Shown: piece after piece, positions 1 to 6,965 of the stretch
Layout: every line of letters starts with the position of its first letter
Position numbering within the stretch: position 1 is the stretch's first letter
Source of the DNA: Cohnella baijiui
GTDB taxonomy: Bacteria > Bacillota > Bacilli > Paenibacillales > Paenibacillaceae
Assembly: GCF_020731285.1 (NCBI RefSeq)
Contig: NZ_JAJFOW010000052.1
Location: forward strand, 1-41,257
Direction: 5' to 3'
Length of the DNA stretch: 41,257 nucleotides
Made by a program: the position numbers and the translations under genes
The notes under the pieces: generated by a model
The model's input: the letters and a program-made list of their open reading frames with translations, nothing else
Told to the model about the DNA's origin: nothing
Database searches by the model: none

Positions 1-2
1 CC

Positions 3-245
3 GCCGGCGCGGACCCGGCGGCGGTGGCGGCCGCCTGGCGAGCGGCGGACGCCGCGGGAGGCGCGACGAGTGCTGCGGCGGAGGGCGCCGCGGCGGAAGG
101 CGTTAAGCCGGCTGGGAGCGCGGATAGCGCCACGCGTGCTGCGATGGCGTGGACCGCAGATGCGGTCACGCTGTTTCGCTCGCATTTAGGCCGGCGGCCA
201 AGCTATGAGCGCATCGCCGCGTTTCCGCTCGGCGCCCGCTCCTAA
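3..245 (+). CDS. C-terminal end of an unrecognised Ala-rich protein (partial)
   Basis: The frame is open from the left edge to a TAA at 243-245, so this is most simply the tail of a gene that begins outside the window. The visible part is very rich in alanine and glycine, then ends in a more ordinary stretch, TLFRSHLGRRPSYERIAAF followed by PLGARS. I do not recognise a family. A GTG at 24 could in principle start a 73-residue protein, but no ribosome site precedes it. High GC keeps many frames open here, so the call is uncertain. A hairpin with a T-rich flank follows at 319-355. Confidence 0.35.
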   Translation, partial: AGADPAAVAAAWRAADAAGGATSAAAEGAAAEGVKPAGSADSATRAAMAWTADAVTLFRSHLGRRPSYERIAAFPLGARS

Positions 246-318
246 CCGAGCGCTTCACGACGGCAAGCAGCCGGCGCGGCAGCATGCGCGCCGAGACCGC
301 GCAGCAGCAGTTGTGCGC

Positions 319-355
319 GGCGGCTGCCGCATTTTGCGGCTAGCTGCCGCTTTCT
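319..355 (+). terminator. Possible intrinsic terminator after the left-edge gene
   Basis: The stem TGCCGCA-TTT-TGCGGC is extended by outer GCGGC/GCCGC pairs and is followed by TTTCTT. It lies between the left-edge reading frame and the lipoprotein gene. The T-tract is short, so this is moderate evidence only. Confidence 0.4.
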
Positions 356-465
356 TATGGTTTGCTAACCCGCCATCCCTCGCATTGGATCTCTGCAACA
401 TCCGACCGTTCCTATGCGTCCGATTGCTTAACAGACCATCCAATCCGCCTCGGGAGATGTTAACC

Positions 466-921
466 ATGCCGATTCGGCGTACCGCCATTCTACTTTTGTT
501 CGTCTTTCTAGCTTCTCTTCTATTGCTGGCTGCCTGCAGCAAAGTGACTGAAAACGTCTCGCCCTCTCCGAAGCCGCAGCCCGCCAAGTTCGCCGAGCTA
601 TATCCCGGCGACATGACCAGAATCACGAAGATCCACATGATGAACGGCAGCAACGGCGAGCGCCGAGCGATCGAAGATCCGCAGCTCATCCGCGAGTGGA
701 CCGCGCGCGTCCGCGATCTCGTCCTGACGCCGGACCCCGACCAAGGCGGCCGGACCGGCTATTTGTATGCGCTGAAGTGTTGGGAACGGGACGAGGAACG
801 TCTCCTCTTCCTCCCGAACGAGATCAACCGGGTGTGGTACCTGCCGAACGACGACATGTTCGATGCGGCAAAATGGCTCTATGCGAAAGGCCGGACGCTC
901 GGCGAAGAAGTGCCTTTTTAA
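466..921 (+). CDS. Small lipoprotein of unknown function
   Basis: Predicted 151-residue exported lipoprotein. The N-terminus has two arginines (RR at 4-5), a hydrophobic stretch at about 7-21 and the lipobox LAAC with the lipidated cysteine at residue 24, so the mature protein should be anchored to the outer face of the cytoplasmic membrane. A Ser/Pro-rich linker (SPSPKPQP) leads to a compact domain of about 110 residues containing IHMMNGSNGERR and IREWTARVRDLVLTPDPDQ. Short lipoproteins of this shape are common in Paenibacillaceae and many are uncharacterised; I cannot name the family. ATG 466 was chosen because GGGAG at 452-456 is nine bases upstream; the in-frame ATG at 457 abuts that site. 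The frame is open upstream to 205, but that part has no ribosome site. Confidence 0.75.
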   Translation: MPIRRTAILLLFVFLASLLLLAACSKVTENVSPSPKPQPAKFAELYPGDMTRITKIHMMNGSNGERRAIEDPQLIREWTARVRDLVLTPDPDQGGRTGYLYALKCWERDEERLLFLPNEINRVWYLPNDDMFDAAKWLYAKGRTLGEEVPF

Positions 922-965
922 TGGGTCTCCCCCTACGTTCCAGCGCATCGGCCACTCCTCACCAC

Positions 966-1140
966 CTTGTAACGTTACTTCCCATCATGACTGCACGCCA
1001 AGCCGCTCGTATCCTCCCTGCAACGATACTTTCGTTACAGCCAGCCCAACCGCTCCTCCCCGCCGCCCTGTCACGATACTTTCCATCATTACAGCCGGCC
1101 CAGACGCTCCCGCGTTCCCCAGCTGCATTTTCATTACGCC
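966..1140. repeat. Degenerate tandem repeat, ~50-bp period
   Basis: About 3.5 units begin near 966, 1017, 1067 and 1117. The shared core is roughly CCTGYMACGATACTTTC, then ATTACAGCC and a C-rich spacer. The region lies between the lipoprotein stop and the glnA terminator and holds no believable gene. The layout (degenerate ~50-bp units in an intergenic gap) recalls the arrays at 15945-16610, but the core sequence differs. Confidence 0.6.
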
Positions 1141-1161
1141 CAACCTTCCCGCCTCCCGCAC

Positions 1162-1194
1162 AAAAAAAGAAAAGCTCCCATGGCGGGAGCTTTT
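1162..1194 (-). terminator. glnA intrinsic terminator (probably bidirectional)
   Basis: A perfect 10-bp stem, AAAAGCTCCC (1170-1179) with GGGAGCTTTT (1185-1194), has a five-base loop. On the minus strand it is followed by TCTTTTTTTG. It sits just beyond the glnA stop codon, and the A/T flanks would also let it stop plus-strand transcripts. Confidence 0.9.
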
Positions 1195-1207
1195 CGTAGC
1201 ATGCGGA

Positions 1208-2632
1208 TTAGCAATCGAAATAGAGGCCGTATTCGTAAGGATGAACGCGGATGGAGACCGCTTTGGCTTCTTGGCGTTTGAAGGTCACGTAGTTGTCGAT
1301 GAACTCCTTCGTGAAGACGCCGCCTTCGGTCAGGAATTCGAAGTCCGCTTCCAGCGCGTCCAGCGCTTCGTCCAGGGTGCCCGGAACGCTGCGGATTTCT
1401 TTCTTCTCTTCGTCGGACAGCTCGTAGATGTTCGTGTCGAACGGTCCGTAGCCGAGCGCGCTCGGGTCGATCTTGCGCTTGATGCCGTCCAGGCCGGCCA
1501 TCAGCATCGCCGCGAAAGCGAGGTACGGGTTCGCCGTGGAGTCCGGCGTGCGGAACTCGATGCGGCAGCCCTTCGGCGTAACCGCTGCGACCGGGATCCG
1601 GACGGCAGCGGAACGGTTGCCCTTGGAATATACCAGGTTAACCGGCGCTTCGTAGCCCGGCACGAGACGCTTGAACGAGTTCGTGGACGGGTTCGTGATC
1701 GCGATCAGAGCCGGCGCATGGTGCAGAATCCCGCCGATGTAGTGCAGCGCCATTTGGCTCAGGTTCGCGTAACCGCCTTTCTCGTAGAACAGCGGCTCGC
1801 CTTCGTTGAAGATCGATTGGTGAACGTGCATCCCGGAGCCGTTGTCGCCGAAGAGCGGCTTCGGCATGAACGTAGCGACTTTGCCGTATTGGCGAGCGAC
1901 GTTGTGCACGATGTATTTGTACTTCAGCAGGTTGTCTGCCGTCGTCGTCAGCGTGTCGAAGCGGAAGTTGATTTCCGCTTGGCCGGCCGTCGCGACTTCA
2001 TGGTGATGACGCTCGACGCGCAGGCCCGCTTCTTGCATCAGGCGAACCATTTCGCTGCGGATGTCTTGTTGGGAGTCCACCGGAGCGACCGGCACGTAGC
2101 CACCTTTGACGCCGACTTTGAAGCCGAGGTTGCCGCCTTCTTCTTTGCGGTTCGTGTTCCAAGCCGCTTCTTCCGAGTCGACGAAGAAGGAGGAAGAATT
2201 CATCGTGCTTTCGTAACGAACGTCGTCGAAGATGAAGAATTCCGATTCCGGAGCGAAAAAGGCAGCCGTACCCACGCCGGATTTTTGCAGATATTCTTCA
2301 GCCTTGTGTGCGATCGAACGCGGGTCGCGCTCGTAACGTTCGCCGTCCGGCGTGTGGATGTTGCTCATCACGATCAGGGTAGCGTGAGCTGTGAACGGAT
2401 CGACATAGACCGTTTCGGTGTCAGGCATCATGACCATGTCGGATTCTTCGATGCCGCGGAAGCCCGGGATCGAGGAACCGTCGAACGCGACGCCGTTAAC
2501 GAACGTATCGGCTTCCACTTCGGTTGCCGGCAGGGTGATGTGGTGCGCGCGACCGGACAGGTCGACAAAGCGGAAATCTACGAATTCAATGTTTTTTTCC
2601 TTAATCAGATCCAGGACTTGTTGTGCAGACAT
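1208..2632 (-). CDS. glnA: Glutamine synthetase type I, GSI-beta-like
   Basis: Makes glutamine from glutamate, ammonia and ATP in the cytoplasm; family members are dodecamers. At 474 residues it is longer than the ~444-residue GSI-alpha typical of Bacillus. Hallmarks are FDGSSIPGF near residue 50, FFAPESEFF, GQAEINFRFDT, the ATP-loop motif FGDNGSGMHVHQS and the arginine motif GNRSAAVRIP. NIYELSDEE places Tyr403 where the adenylylated tyrosine lies in enterobacterial GSI-beta. No glnR precedes it, unlike the usual glnRA operon, so this may be a second, lineage-specific glutamine synthetase. ATG 2632 is preceded by GGGGAGGA. Upstream are a TTGACG-N18-TATAAT promoter and two nitrogen-control boxes. 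The enzyme call is firm; regulation by adenylylation is unproven and no adenylyltransferase gene is in the window. Confidence 0.96.
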   Translation of the reverse strand: MSAQQVLDLIKEKNIEFVDFRFVDLSGRAHHITLPATEVEADTFVNGVAFDGSSIPGFRGIEESDMVMMPDTETVYVDPFTAHATLIVMSNIHTPDGERYERDPRSIAHKAEEYLQKSGVGTAAFFAPESEFFIFDDVRYESTMNSSSFFVDSEEAAWNTNRKEEGGNLGFKVGVKGGYVPVAPVDSQQDIRSEMVRLMQEAGLRVERHHHEVATAGQAEINFRFDTLTTTADNLLKYKYIVHNVARQYGKVATFMPKPLFGDNGSGMHVHQSIFNEGEPLFYEKGGYANLSQMALHYIGGILHHAPALIAITNPSTNSFKRLVPGYEAPVNLVYSKGNRSAAVRIPVAAVTPKGCRIEFRTPDSTANPYLAFAAMLMAGLDGIKRKIDPSALGYGPFDTNIYELSDEEKKEIRSVPGTLDEALDALEADFEFLTEGGVFTKEFIDNYVTFKRQEAKAVSIRVHPYEYGLYFDC

Positions 2633-2713
2633 TTCGAGTTTCCTCCCCTATTTCCGAACATTAGGTCTTAAACTGAGTGCGATCGTTCAACTTTTCACCT
2701 TTACTCTGTCGTT

Positions 2714-2743
2714 ATTATAAATTTACGCTCTGGCGAGCGTCAA
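2714..2743 (-). promoter_or_regulatory. glnA sigma-A promoter
   Basis: On the minus strand TTGACG (2743-2738), 18 bases, then TATAAT (2719-2714) predict a start near 2707 and a leader of about 75 nt. The spacer contains a short CGCTC/GAGCG inverted repeat. Confidence 0.8.
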
Positions 2744-2749
2744 TACTTA

Positions 2750-2766
2750 TGTAAGGTATTTTTTGT
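2750..2766 (-). promoter_or_regulatory. Weak second GlnR/TnrA-like half box upstream of glnA
   Basis: The plus-strand sequence TGTAAGGTATTTTTTGT keeps the TGTNA half but not the TNACA half. It begins exactly 22 bp (about two helical turns) from the strong box and is centred near -51 from the predicted start. The tandem arrangement recalls the paired sites of nitrogen-controlled Bacillus promoters, but this half-site alone is weak evidence. Confidence 0.4.
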
Positions 2767-2771
2767 GGAAG

Positions 2772-2788
2772 TGTGAGGTATGTTGACA
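2772..2788 (-). promoter_or_regulatory. GlnR/TnrA-type operator upstream of glnA
   Basis: TGTGAGGTATGTTGACA fits TGTNA-N7-TNACA, the established GlnR/TnrA consensus, without mismatch. It is centred about 73 bp upstream of the predicted glnA start. The same pattern occurs at the amt promoter (14462-14478). Confidence 0.7.
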
Positions 2789-2821
2789 CTTTCATAAATC
2801 CTTCACATTTGCCCCCGCACA

Positions 2822-2847
2822 AAAGAAAAAACGCGCCGCGAGGACGC
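2822..2847 (-). terminator. Terminator of the luciferase-like gene
   Basis: On the minus strand GCGTC-CTCGC-GGCGC (2847-2833, one G-T pair) is followed by GTTTTTTCTTTT. It lies about 100 bp past the stop at 2950, near the glnA promoter region. Confidence 0.6.
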
Positions 2848-2868
2848 ATTTCCGCCTGTCGGATCGCC

Positions 2869-2893
2869 CATCCGGACGGAAAACGTCCGGATG
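2869..2893. repeat. Perfect 10-bp hairpin without T-tract
   Basis: CATCCGGACG and CGTCCGGATG flank a GAAAA loop. No T-run follows on either strand. It lies between the luciferase-like stop and its terminator and could protect the 3' end of that mRNA. Confidence 0.55.
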
Positions 2894-2949
2894 ATGTTCG
2901 GGATCCTCTCCGTTTTGTTGGGGTATTCCGCCAAAAAAGGCGTGAGCCA

Positions 2950-3960
2950 TTACCGCAAGAAAAGCGCCGCGAGGCGCTCGTACGATTGCAATCGGCTGTC
3001 CGCGCGCGACATCATCCCGGTGACGATCACCTCGTCGGTGCCGTAGCTGCTCGCGAGCGCCGGCAGCAGCCTCGCCACCTTGGCAGGACCGCCTACGACC
3101 ATGCGGCTCCGGTTGTCCGCGATGCGCGCACGGTCCCATGCCGAATACGGATAATCGGAAGCCTCCTCAGCCGTCGGCACCGCCCGATGGAACTGGCCTT
3201 GCTCCAGGTAGAGAAGACGCAGATCGAGCGACCGGGCCTCCCGTTCGGCCTCCTCGTCGTCCGCCCCGCACAGCACGAAGACGCATACCGCCGTCCCGGG
3301 CCGGCTCCCCAGCGGCCCCACCCGGTAATGGCGCAGATAGTCTCGCATGGCGTCCTGTCCGCCATAGCCGTTGATGAAATGGGCGAAGGCGAACTTCGCC
3401 CCGAGCTTGGCGGCGACGGTGGCGCTGTAACCGCTCGAGCCCAGCATCCAGACGTCCGGTGCCGTCCGTACGTCGGGCGTGGCGCTAAGGCCGGCAAGGG
3501 GGTGCGCGCCTTCCAGCGGATGCCCCGTGCCGACGAACGCGCCGAGCTCCGTCAGGGCGCGCTCGAACGCCTCCTCCCGGTCCGTGCCCGCCAATCGGCC
3601 CAGCGCCTGCGACACGATCGGCATCCCGCCCGGAGCGCGGCCGACCCCGAGATCGACGCGTCCCGGATACAAGCCTTCGAGCAGGCGGAAATTTTCCGCG
3701 ACTTTGTACGGACTGTAGTGCGGCAGCAGCACGCCGCCGGAGCCGATCCGGATCCGCGACGTATGGGCGCCGACAGCCGCCAGCAGCACCTCCGGCGACG
3801 AGCCCGCCAGCCCTTTGGCATTGTGGTGCTCCGACACCCAGAACCGCGAGTAGCCGAGCCGATCGGCCAGACGCGCCAGCGCCAGCGTATGGCGCAGCGC
3901 CTCCTCGGCCCCCTCGCCCGCGAGCACCGGCGATTGATCCAGCACGCCCAATCTCAGCAT
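2950..3960 (-). CDS. LLM-class flavin-dependent oxidoreductase (luciferase-like)
   Basis: A 336-residue, single-domain TIM-barrel flavoprotein of the bacterial luciferase-like monooxygenase superfamily, closest in feel to the MsnO8 subgroup. It begins LRLGVLDQSPV and contains SRFWVSEHHNAKG, SRIRIGSGGVLLPHYSPYKVAENF, RVDLGVGRAPGG and the later VWMLGSSGYSATVAAKLG and VVGGPAKV, all typical of the family. It should be cytoplasmic and use FMNH2 or F420-like cofactors; the substrate cannot be read from sequence. ATG 3960 is preceded by GGAGGTGGGCAG; the frame is open further upstream to 4011 but lacks a ribosome site there. It appears monocistronic, with its own leader (see 4013-4108) and terminator. 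Confidence 0.88.
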   Translation of the reverse strand: MLRLGVLDQSPVLAGEGAEEALRHTLALARLADRLGYSRFWVSEHHNAKGLAGSSPEVLLAAVGAHTSRIRIGSGGVLLPHYSPYKVAENFRLLEGLYPGRVDLGVGRAPGGMPIVSQALGRLAGTDREEAFERALTELGAFVGTGHPLEGAHPLAGLSATPDVRTAPDVWMLGSSGYSATVAAKLGAKFAFAHFINGYGGQDAMRDYLRHYRVGPLGSRPGTAVCVFVLCGADDEEAEREARSLDLRLLYLEQGQFHRAVPTAEEASDYPYSAWDRARIADNRSRMVVGGPAKVARLLPALASSYGTDEVIVTGMMSRADSRLQSYERLAALFLR

Positions 3961-4012
3961 CTGCCCACCTCCTCCCTCTATCATACGCGATTCGGCAAGG
4001 GCGGAATGCAAG

Positions 4013-4044
4013 TAAAAACGGCTTCGCCGTCTTCCCGGACGGCG
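4013..4044 (-). promoter_or_regulatory. Attenuator-like overlapping hairpins ahead of the luciferase-like gene
   Basis: On the minus strand ACGGC-GAA-GCCGT runs directly into TTTTTA, a compact intrinsic terminator 55-80 nt before the start codon. Its 5' half is also the 3' half of a stronger hairpin, CGCCGTC-CGGGAA-GACGGCG, so the two structures exclude each other. This is the geometry of a terminator/antiterminator pair. No known riboswitch core was recognised. Confidence 0.45.
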
Positions 4045-4060
4045 ACACGTTTTTATCGGA

Positions 4061-4108
4061 GGTCATACAGAAATGGATACGGGTAAATCTTATACATTCT
4101 GTATGACC
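4061..4108. repeat. 12-bp inverted repeat in the aroF / luciferase-like gap
   Basis: GGTCATACAGAA (4061-4072) and TTCTGTATGACC (4097-4108) are perfect inverted copies 24 bp apart. They lie upstream of the luciferase-like gene on its coding strand, at a plausible operator or leader position. A 66-residue reading frame starting at 4073 uses a nearby GGAGG but runs over the aroF terminator and was not accepted. Confidence 0.6.
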
Positions 4109-4134
4109 AACGAAAAACGGGGCAGGGTCGTTCG

Positions 4135-4183
4135 TGGCAAAAAACCTGCCGCGGCAAGTCTCTCGCTTGCCGAAACAGGTTTT
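4135..4183 (-). terminator. aroF intrinsic terminator
   Basis: On the minus strand AAAACCTG and an inner CGGCAAG pair with CTTGCCG and CAGGTTTT around a GAGAGA loop. The 3' arm ends in TTTTTT. It starts about 20 bp past the aroF stop. Confidence 0.85.
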
Positions 4184-4204
4184 GAAAAGACGCTCTCGAA
4201 TCGA

Positions 4205-5266
4205 TTATTTCACCCAAGTCGCGAAAGCTTCAGCGGGTTCCTTGGCGGTGTCGAAACGCTTGCCGAGCAGTGAGGACAGCAGCTCCAGCTCCTTCAGCAG
4301 CTTGGCGAACTGGTCCGGGAACAGCGATTGGACGCCGTCGCCCGTCGCCGAATTGTCGGGATCGGTATGCATCTCGATGATGAGGCCGTTCGCGCCGGCG
4401 GCGACGGACGCCTTCGTCATCGTCTCGACCAGCTCGCGCCGTCCGGTCGCGTGGCTCGGGTCGGCGATGACCGGCAGGTGGGAGAGCTGCTGGATGACGG
4501 GGATGGCCGTCAGGTCGAACGTATTGCGCGTATACGTCTCGAACGTGCGGATGCCGCGCTCGCAGAGCATGACGTTCGGATTGCCGCCCGCCAGAATGTA
4601 CTCGGCCGCGTTCAGCCATTCGTCATAAGTGGCGCTAAAGCCGCGCTTCAGCAGCACGGGGTTCTGGATCGTCCCCAGCTTGCGCAGCAAGTCGAAGTTC
4701 TGCATGTTGCGCGTGCCGACCTGCATGATGTCGGCGTACTCCGCGCAAACGTCGACGAACTCGGGAGCCATGACCTCGGTAATCGTGATAAGGCCGTACT
4801 TTTCGCCCGCTTCCTTCATCCACTTCAGTCCCTCGATGCCGATCCCCTGGAAGCTGTACGGACCGGTACGCGGCTTGAACGCTCCGCCTCGCAGCACCTG
4901 TCCGCCTGCAGCCTTAACGAGACGAGCAATCTCGTCGATCTGTTCGGGCGTCTCGACGGCGCAGGGGCCGCCCATGACGACCAGGTTGTCGCCGCCGATC
5001 TTCACGCCCTTCACTTCGATGATCGTGTCGTCGGGATGAAAGTCGCGGCTGGCGAGCTTGTAGGATTTCGAAATCTTGATGACGTTCTCCACGCCTTGCA
5101 TGGACCGCAGATGCTCCGCCAGATGGGGATCGGCCTTGCCGATGATGCCGATAACGGTGCGGTCGGTGCCGCGCGAGACGTGCGCCTGCACCCCGCTCTT
5201 CTCGATGTGGCCGACGATCTCGGCAATACGCTCATCTGCGATGTGCGGGGATGTGATGACGATCAT
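4205..5266 (-). CDS. aroF: 3-deoxy-7-phosphoheptulonate synthase (DAHP synthase, type I-beta)
   Basis: First step of the shikimate pathway: phosphoenolpyruvate plus erythrose 4-phosphate gives DAHP. The 353 residues comprise an N-terminal ferredoxin-like (FL) domain of about 90 residues (MIVITSPHIADERIAEIV start), known in this subclass to mediate feedback control, and a TIM barrel with MGGPCAVET, RGGAFKPRTGPYSFQG, QVGTRNMQNF, LLKRGFSAT and ADPSHATGRR. The metal and substrate residues sit in these motifs. ATG 5266 has TAGGAG eight bases upstream. The gene follows the DUF2062 gene but is separated by a terminator-like hairpin and 170 bp that contain a 14-bp direct repeat. No chorismate mutase domain is fused to the N-terminus. 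Confidence 0.95.
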   Translation of the reverse strand: MIVITSPHIADERIAEIVGHIEKSGVQAHVSRGTDRTVIGIIGKADPHLAEHLRSMQGVENVIKISKSYKLASRDFHPDDTIIEVKGVKIGGDNLVVMGGPCAVETPEQIDEIARLVKAAGGQVLRGGAFKPRTGPYSFQGIGIEGLKWMKEAGEKYGLITITEVMAPEFVDVCAEYADIMQVGTRNMQNFDLLRKLGTIQNPVLLKRGFSATYDEWLNAAEYILAGGNPNVMLCERGIRTFETYTRNTFDLTAIPVIQQLSHLPVIADPSHATGRRELVETMTKASVAAGANGLIIEMHTDPDNSATGDGVQSLFPDQFAKLLKELELLSSLLGKRFDTAKEPAEAFATWVK

Positions 5267-5345
5267 AATGGCACGCTCCTAATAAGAATGCGTCTGATCG
5301 AATCGCGTTCGGAATGCGGGCCGGGACAAACACCCACTCACATCA

Positions 5346-5375
5346 ACGCTTATACGCTTCGACGCTTATACGCTT
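5346..5375. repeat. Two exact 14-bp direct repeats upstream of aroF
   Basis: ACGCTTATACGCTT occurs at 5346-5359 and 5362-5375, 16 bp apart, about 85-110 bp upstream of aroF. On the coding strand each copy contains GCGTATAAGCG, which is itself nearly palindromic. This may be a protein-binding site or a duplicated promoter element. Confidence 0.6.
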
Positions 5376-5400
5376 TTAAGCACTAAAGCAAATATAAAGG

Positions 5401-5437
5401 AAAAAACGCCGGATGTCAATCGCCTTTCCGGGCGATT
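5401..5437 (-). terminator. Likely terminator after the DUF2062 gene
   Basis: On the minus strand AATCGCC-CGGAAA-GGCGATT spans the DUF2062 stop codon, and GTTTTTTCC follows about 10 bases later. An alternative pairing of CCGG elements would bring the hairpin next to the T-run. Confidence 0.5.
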
Positions 5438-5936
5438 ATTCCAGCGCGGTCTCCGCTTTGAGCTCCTTGCGAATCCTCCGCTTCTCCCTGCGCTTGCGCT
5501 TGAACGTCTCCACGCTGTACCAGATCGGGAAGAAGAACAAAAGTCCGAGCGCCAGCCCGTCGATCATCCCGCCGACGATCATCTTCAAGTTGAATAACAA
5601 GAAGTGATTGATATTTTCCGGGAGAAACGGGATCTCGATCGTAAAGTTCTTCGGCAATACCGCACCGCCGACGATCTTGTTGGGGATCGACATCGGAATG
5701 TAGATCAGTTTGCCGAAGACGAAGCCGATCAGTGCGGCGGCCAGGCTTCCTCGCAGCAAAAAGATCAAAGGAAAGATCAGAACGAACGACGTGCCGTAGG
5801 TCGGCAAATTGAACATTTCGACGAACAAGCCGATGGCGAAGCCCATCGCGATCGAATAGGCGCCGCCTTTGGCGCGCAGTAGCTTCACGTACTGGAATTT
5901 GAGGTAACGCGGAAACCTGCGGATGCGTTGTACCAT
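5436..5936 (-). CDS. DUF2062 family membrane protein
   Basis: A 166-residue small integral membrane protein with a basic N-terminus (MVQRIRRFPRYLKFQYVKLLRAKG) and a highly basic C-terminal tail (FKRKRREKRRIRKEL). Hydrophobic segments lie near residues 25-45 (SIAMGFAIGLFVEMF), 47-62, 65-80 and 112-140. The GGAYSIAMGFAIGLFVEMFN-type opening is the DUF2062 signature; function is not established for the family. ATG 5936 is preceded by AAGGAGCGCGCC. The gene starts 48 bp after the ispH stop on the same strand, so the two are probably co-transcribed, but nothing in the protein suggests a role in isoprenoid synthesis. Confidence 0.85.
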   Translation of the reverse strand: MVQRIRRFPRYLKFQYVKLLRAKGGAYSIAMGFAIGLFVEMFNLPTYGTSFVLIFPLIFLLRGSLAAALIGFVFGKLIYIPMSIPNKIVGGAVLPKNFTIEIPFLPENINHFLLFNLKMIVGGMIDGLALGLLFFFPIWYSVETFKRKRREKRRIRKELKAETALE

Positions 5937-5984
5937 GGCGCGCTCCTTTCATGCAGTCGACGGCGCCATCTAGACTGCTCTGAC

Positions 5985-6932
5985 TTAGACCGATTTCTCC
6001 CGAACCGTCGGGAGAAGCTTGTTCATGTTGACCGTCCGGCGAATCTCCCACGTTTCCGGGTCGGCAGGGTCGTACTGCTCCAGATACTGGATGACCTCCT
6101 TCGTAATTGGCGTCGGCGTCGACGCTCCCGAAGTGACGGCGACTCGTTCGATGCCTTCGAGCCATTCGCGGCGGAGCTCCGTAACGTCCGCCACGCGGTA
6201 GGCCGGCACGCCGGAGATCTCCTCCGACACCTGCGCGAGGCGATTGGAATTGTTGCTCCGGGGATCTCCGACCACGATGCAGAGCTGCGCCGCGCCGGCC
6301 TGCTCCGCGACCGCCTCTTGACGCACCTGGGTGGCCAGGCAGATTTCGTTGTGGATTTCCGCGGTTGGAAAGGCTTTGAGCAGCTCAGCCATCAGATGCT
6401 TGATGTCCCACTGCGACATCGTCGTCTGATTCGTTATGATGATACGGTCCGTGTCCGGCGACAGTTTCAAAATATCCGCGTCGGTCTCCACCAGATGCAC
6501 CCGGTCCGGCGCGATGCCGACGGCGCCTTCCGGCTCGGGATGGCCCTTCTTGCCGATATAGATGACCTCGTAGCCCTCCGTCGTCTTTTCCCGGATGAGG
6601 TCGTGCGTCTTCGTCACGTCCGGACAGGTAGCGTCCACCATCGTGAGTCCCTTCTCCCGCGCGCGCTTGCGAACCTCGGGCGAAACCCCGTGCGCCGTGA
6701 AGATTACGGTGCCGGATTCGATCTGCTCGAGAATTTCCAGGCGGTCCGCGCCGTCGAGGGTAATGATCCCTTCCTTTTTGAACGATTCCGTAACATGGCT
6801 GTTGTGGACGATCATGCCCAAAATATAAATAGGACGCGGCAGATCCAGGTTGCGCGCCGTTTGAAGCGCCAGCACCATGGCATCCACCACGCCGTAGCAA
6901 TACCCGCGAGGGGAAATTTTTACAACTTCCAT
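5985..6932 (-). CDS. ispH: 4-hydroxy-3-methylbut-2-enyl diphosphate reductase
   Basis: Last step of the MEP pathway: reduces HMBPP to IPP and DMAPP with an iron-sulfur cluster. All three cluster cysteines are visible: Cys12 (PRGYCYGV), Cys103 (VDATCPDV) and Cys198 (HNEICLATQ). Substrate-binding histidines are at 43 (IVHNSHV) and 81 (FTAHGVSP), and the TNQTTMS and SGASTPTPI motifs are intact. The length of 315 residues is normal for the Firmicutes type. It begins 33 bp after the histidine-kinase stop on the same strand, so a stress-regulated two-component operon may read into an essential metabolic gene. The ribosome site before ATG 6932 is weak (AGGCG), which may reflect translational coupling or a separate start signal. 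Confidence 0.96.
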   Translation of the reverse strand: MEVVKISPRGYCYGVVDAMVLALQTARNLDLPRPIYILGMIVHNSHVTESFKKEGIITLDGADRLEILEQIESGTVIFTAHGVSPEVRKRAREKGLTMVDATCPDVTKTHDLIREKTTEGYEVIYIGKKGHPEPEGAVGIAPDRVHLVETDADILKLSPDTDRIIITNQTTMSQWDIKHLMAELLKAFPTAEIHNEICLATQVRQEAVAEQAGAAQLCIVVGDPRSNNSNRLAQVSEEISGVPAYRVADVTELRREWLEGIERVAVTSGASTPTPITKEVIQYLEQYDPADPETWEIRRTVNMNKLLPTVREKSV

Positions 6933-6965
6933 CTTGTAGCGCCTGCTTTCCCGCCCGAATGTACG

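Noticed and set aside
863..2671. A 602-residue plus-strand reading frame over glnA
   Set aside because: It is antisense to a clear glutamine synthetase and arises from high GC and codon bias; no family motif or ribosome site.
4073..4273. A 66-residue plus-strand frame with GGAGG upstream
   Set aside because: It runs through the aroF terminator and into the aroF coding end; the GGAGG is part of the inverted-repeat region and the peptide has no recognisable features.
4328..5386. A 352-residue plus-strand reading frame over aroF
   Set aside because: Antisense shadow of DAHP synthase, with Arg/Asp/Leu-rich composition typical of such shadows.
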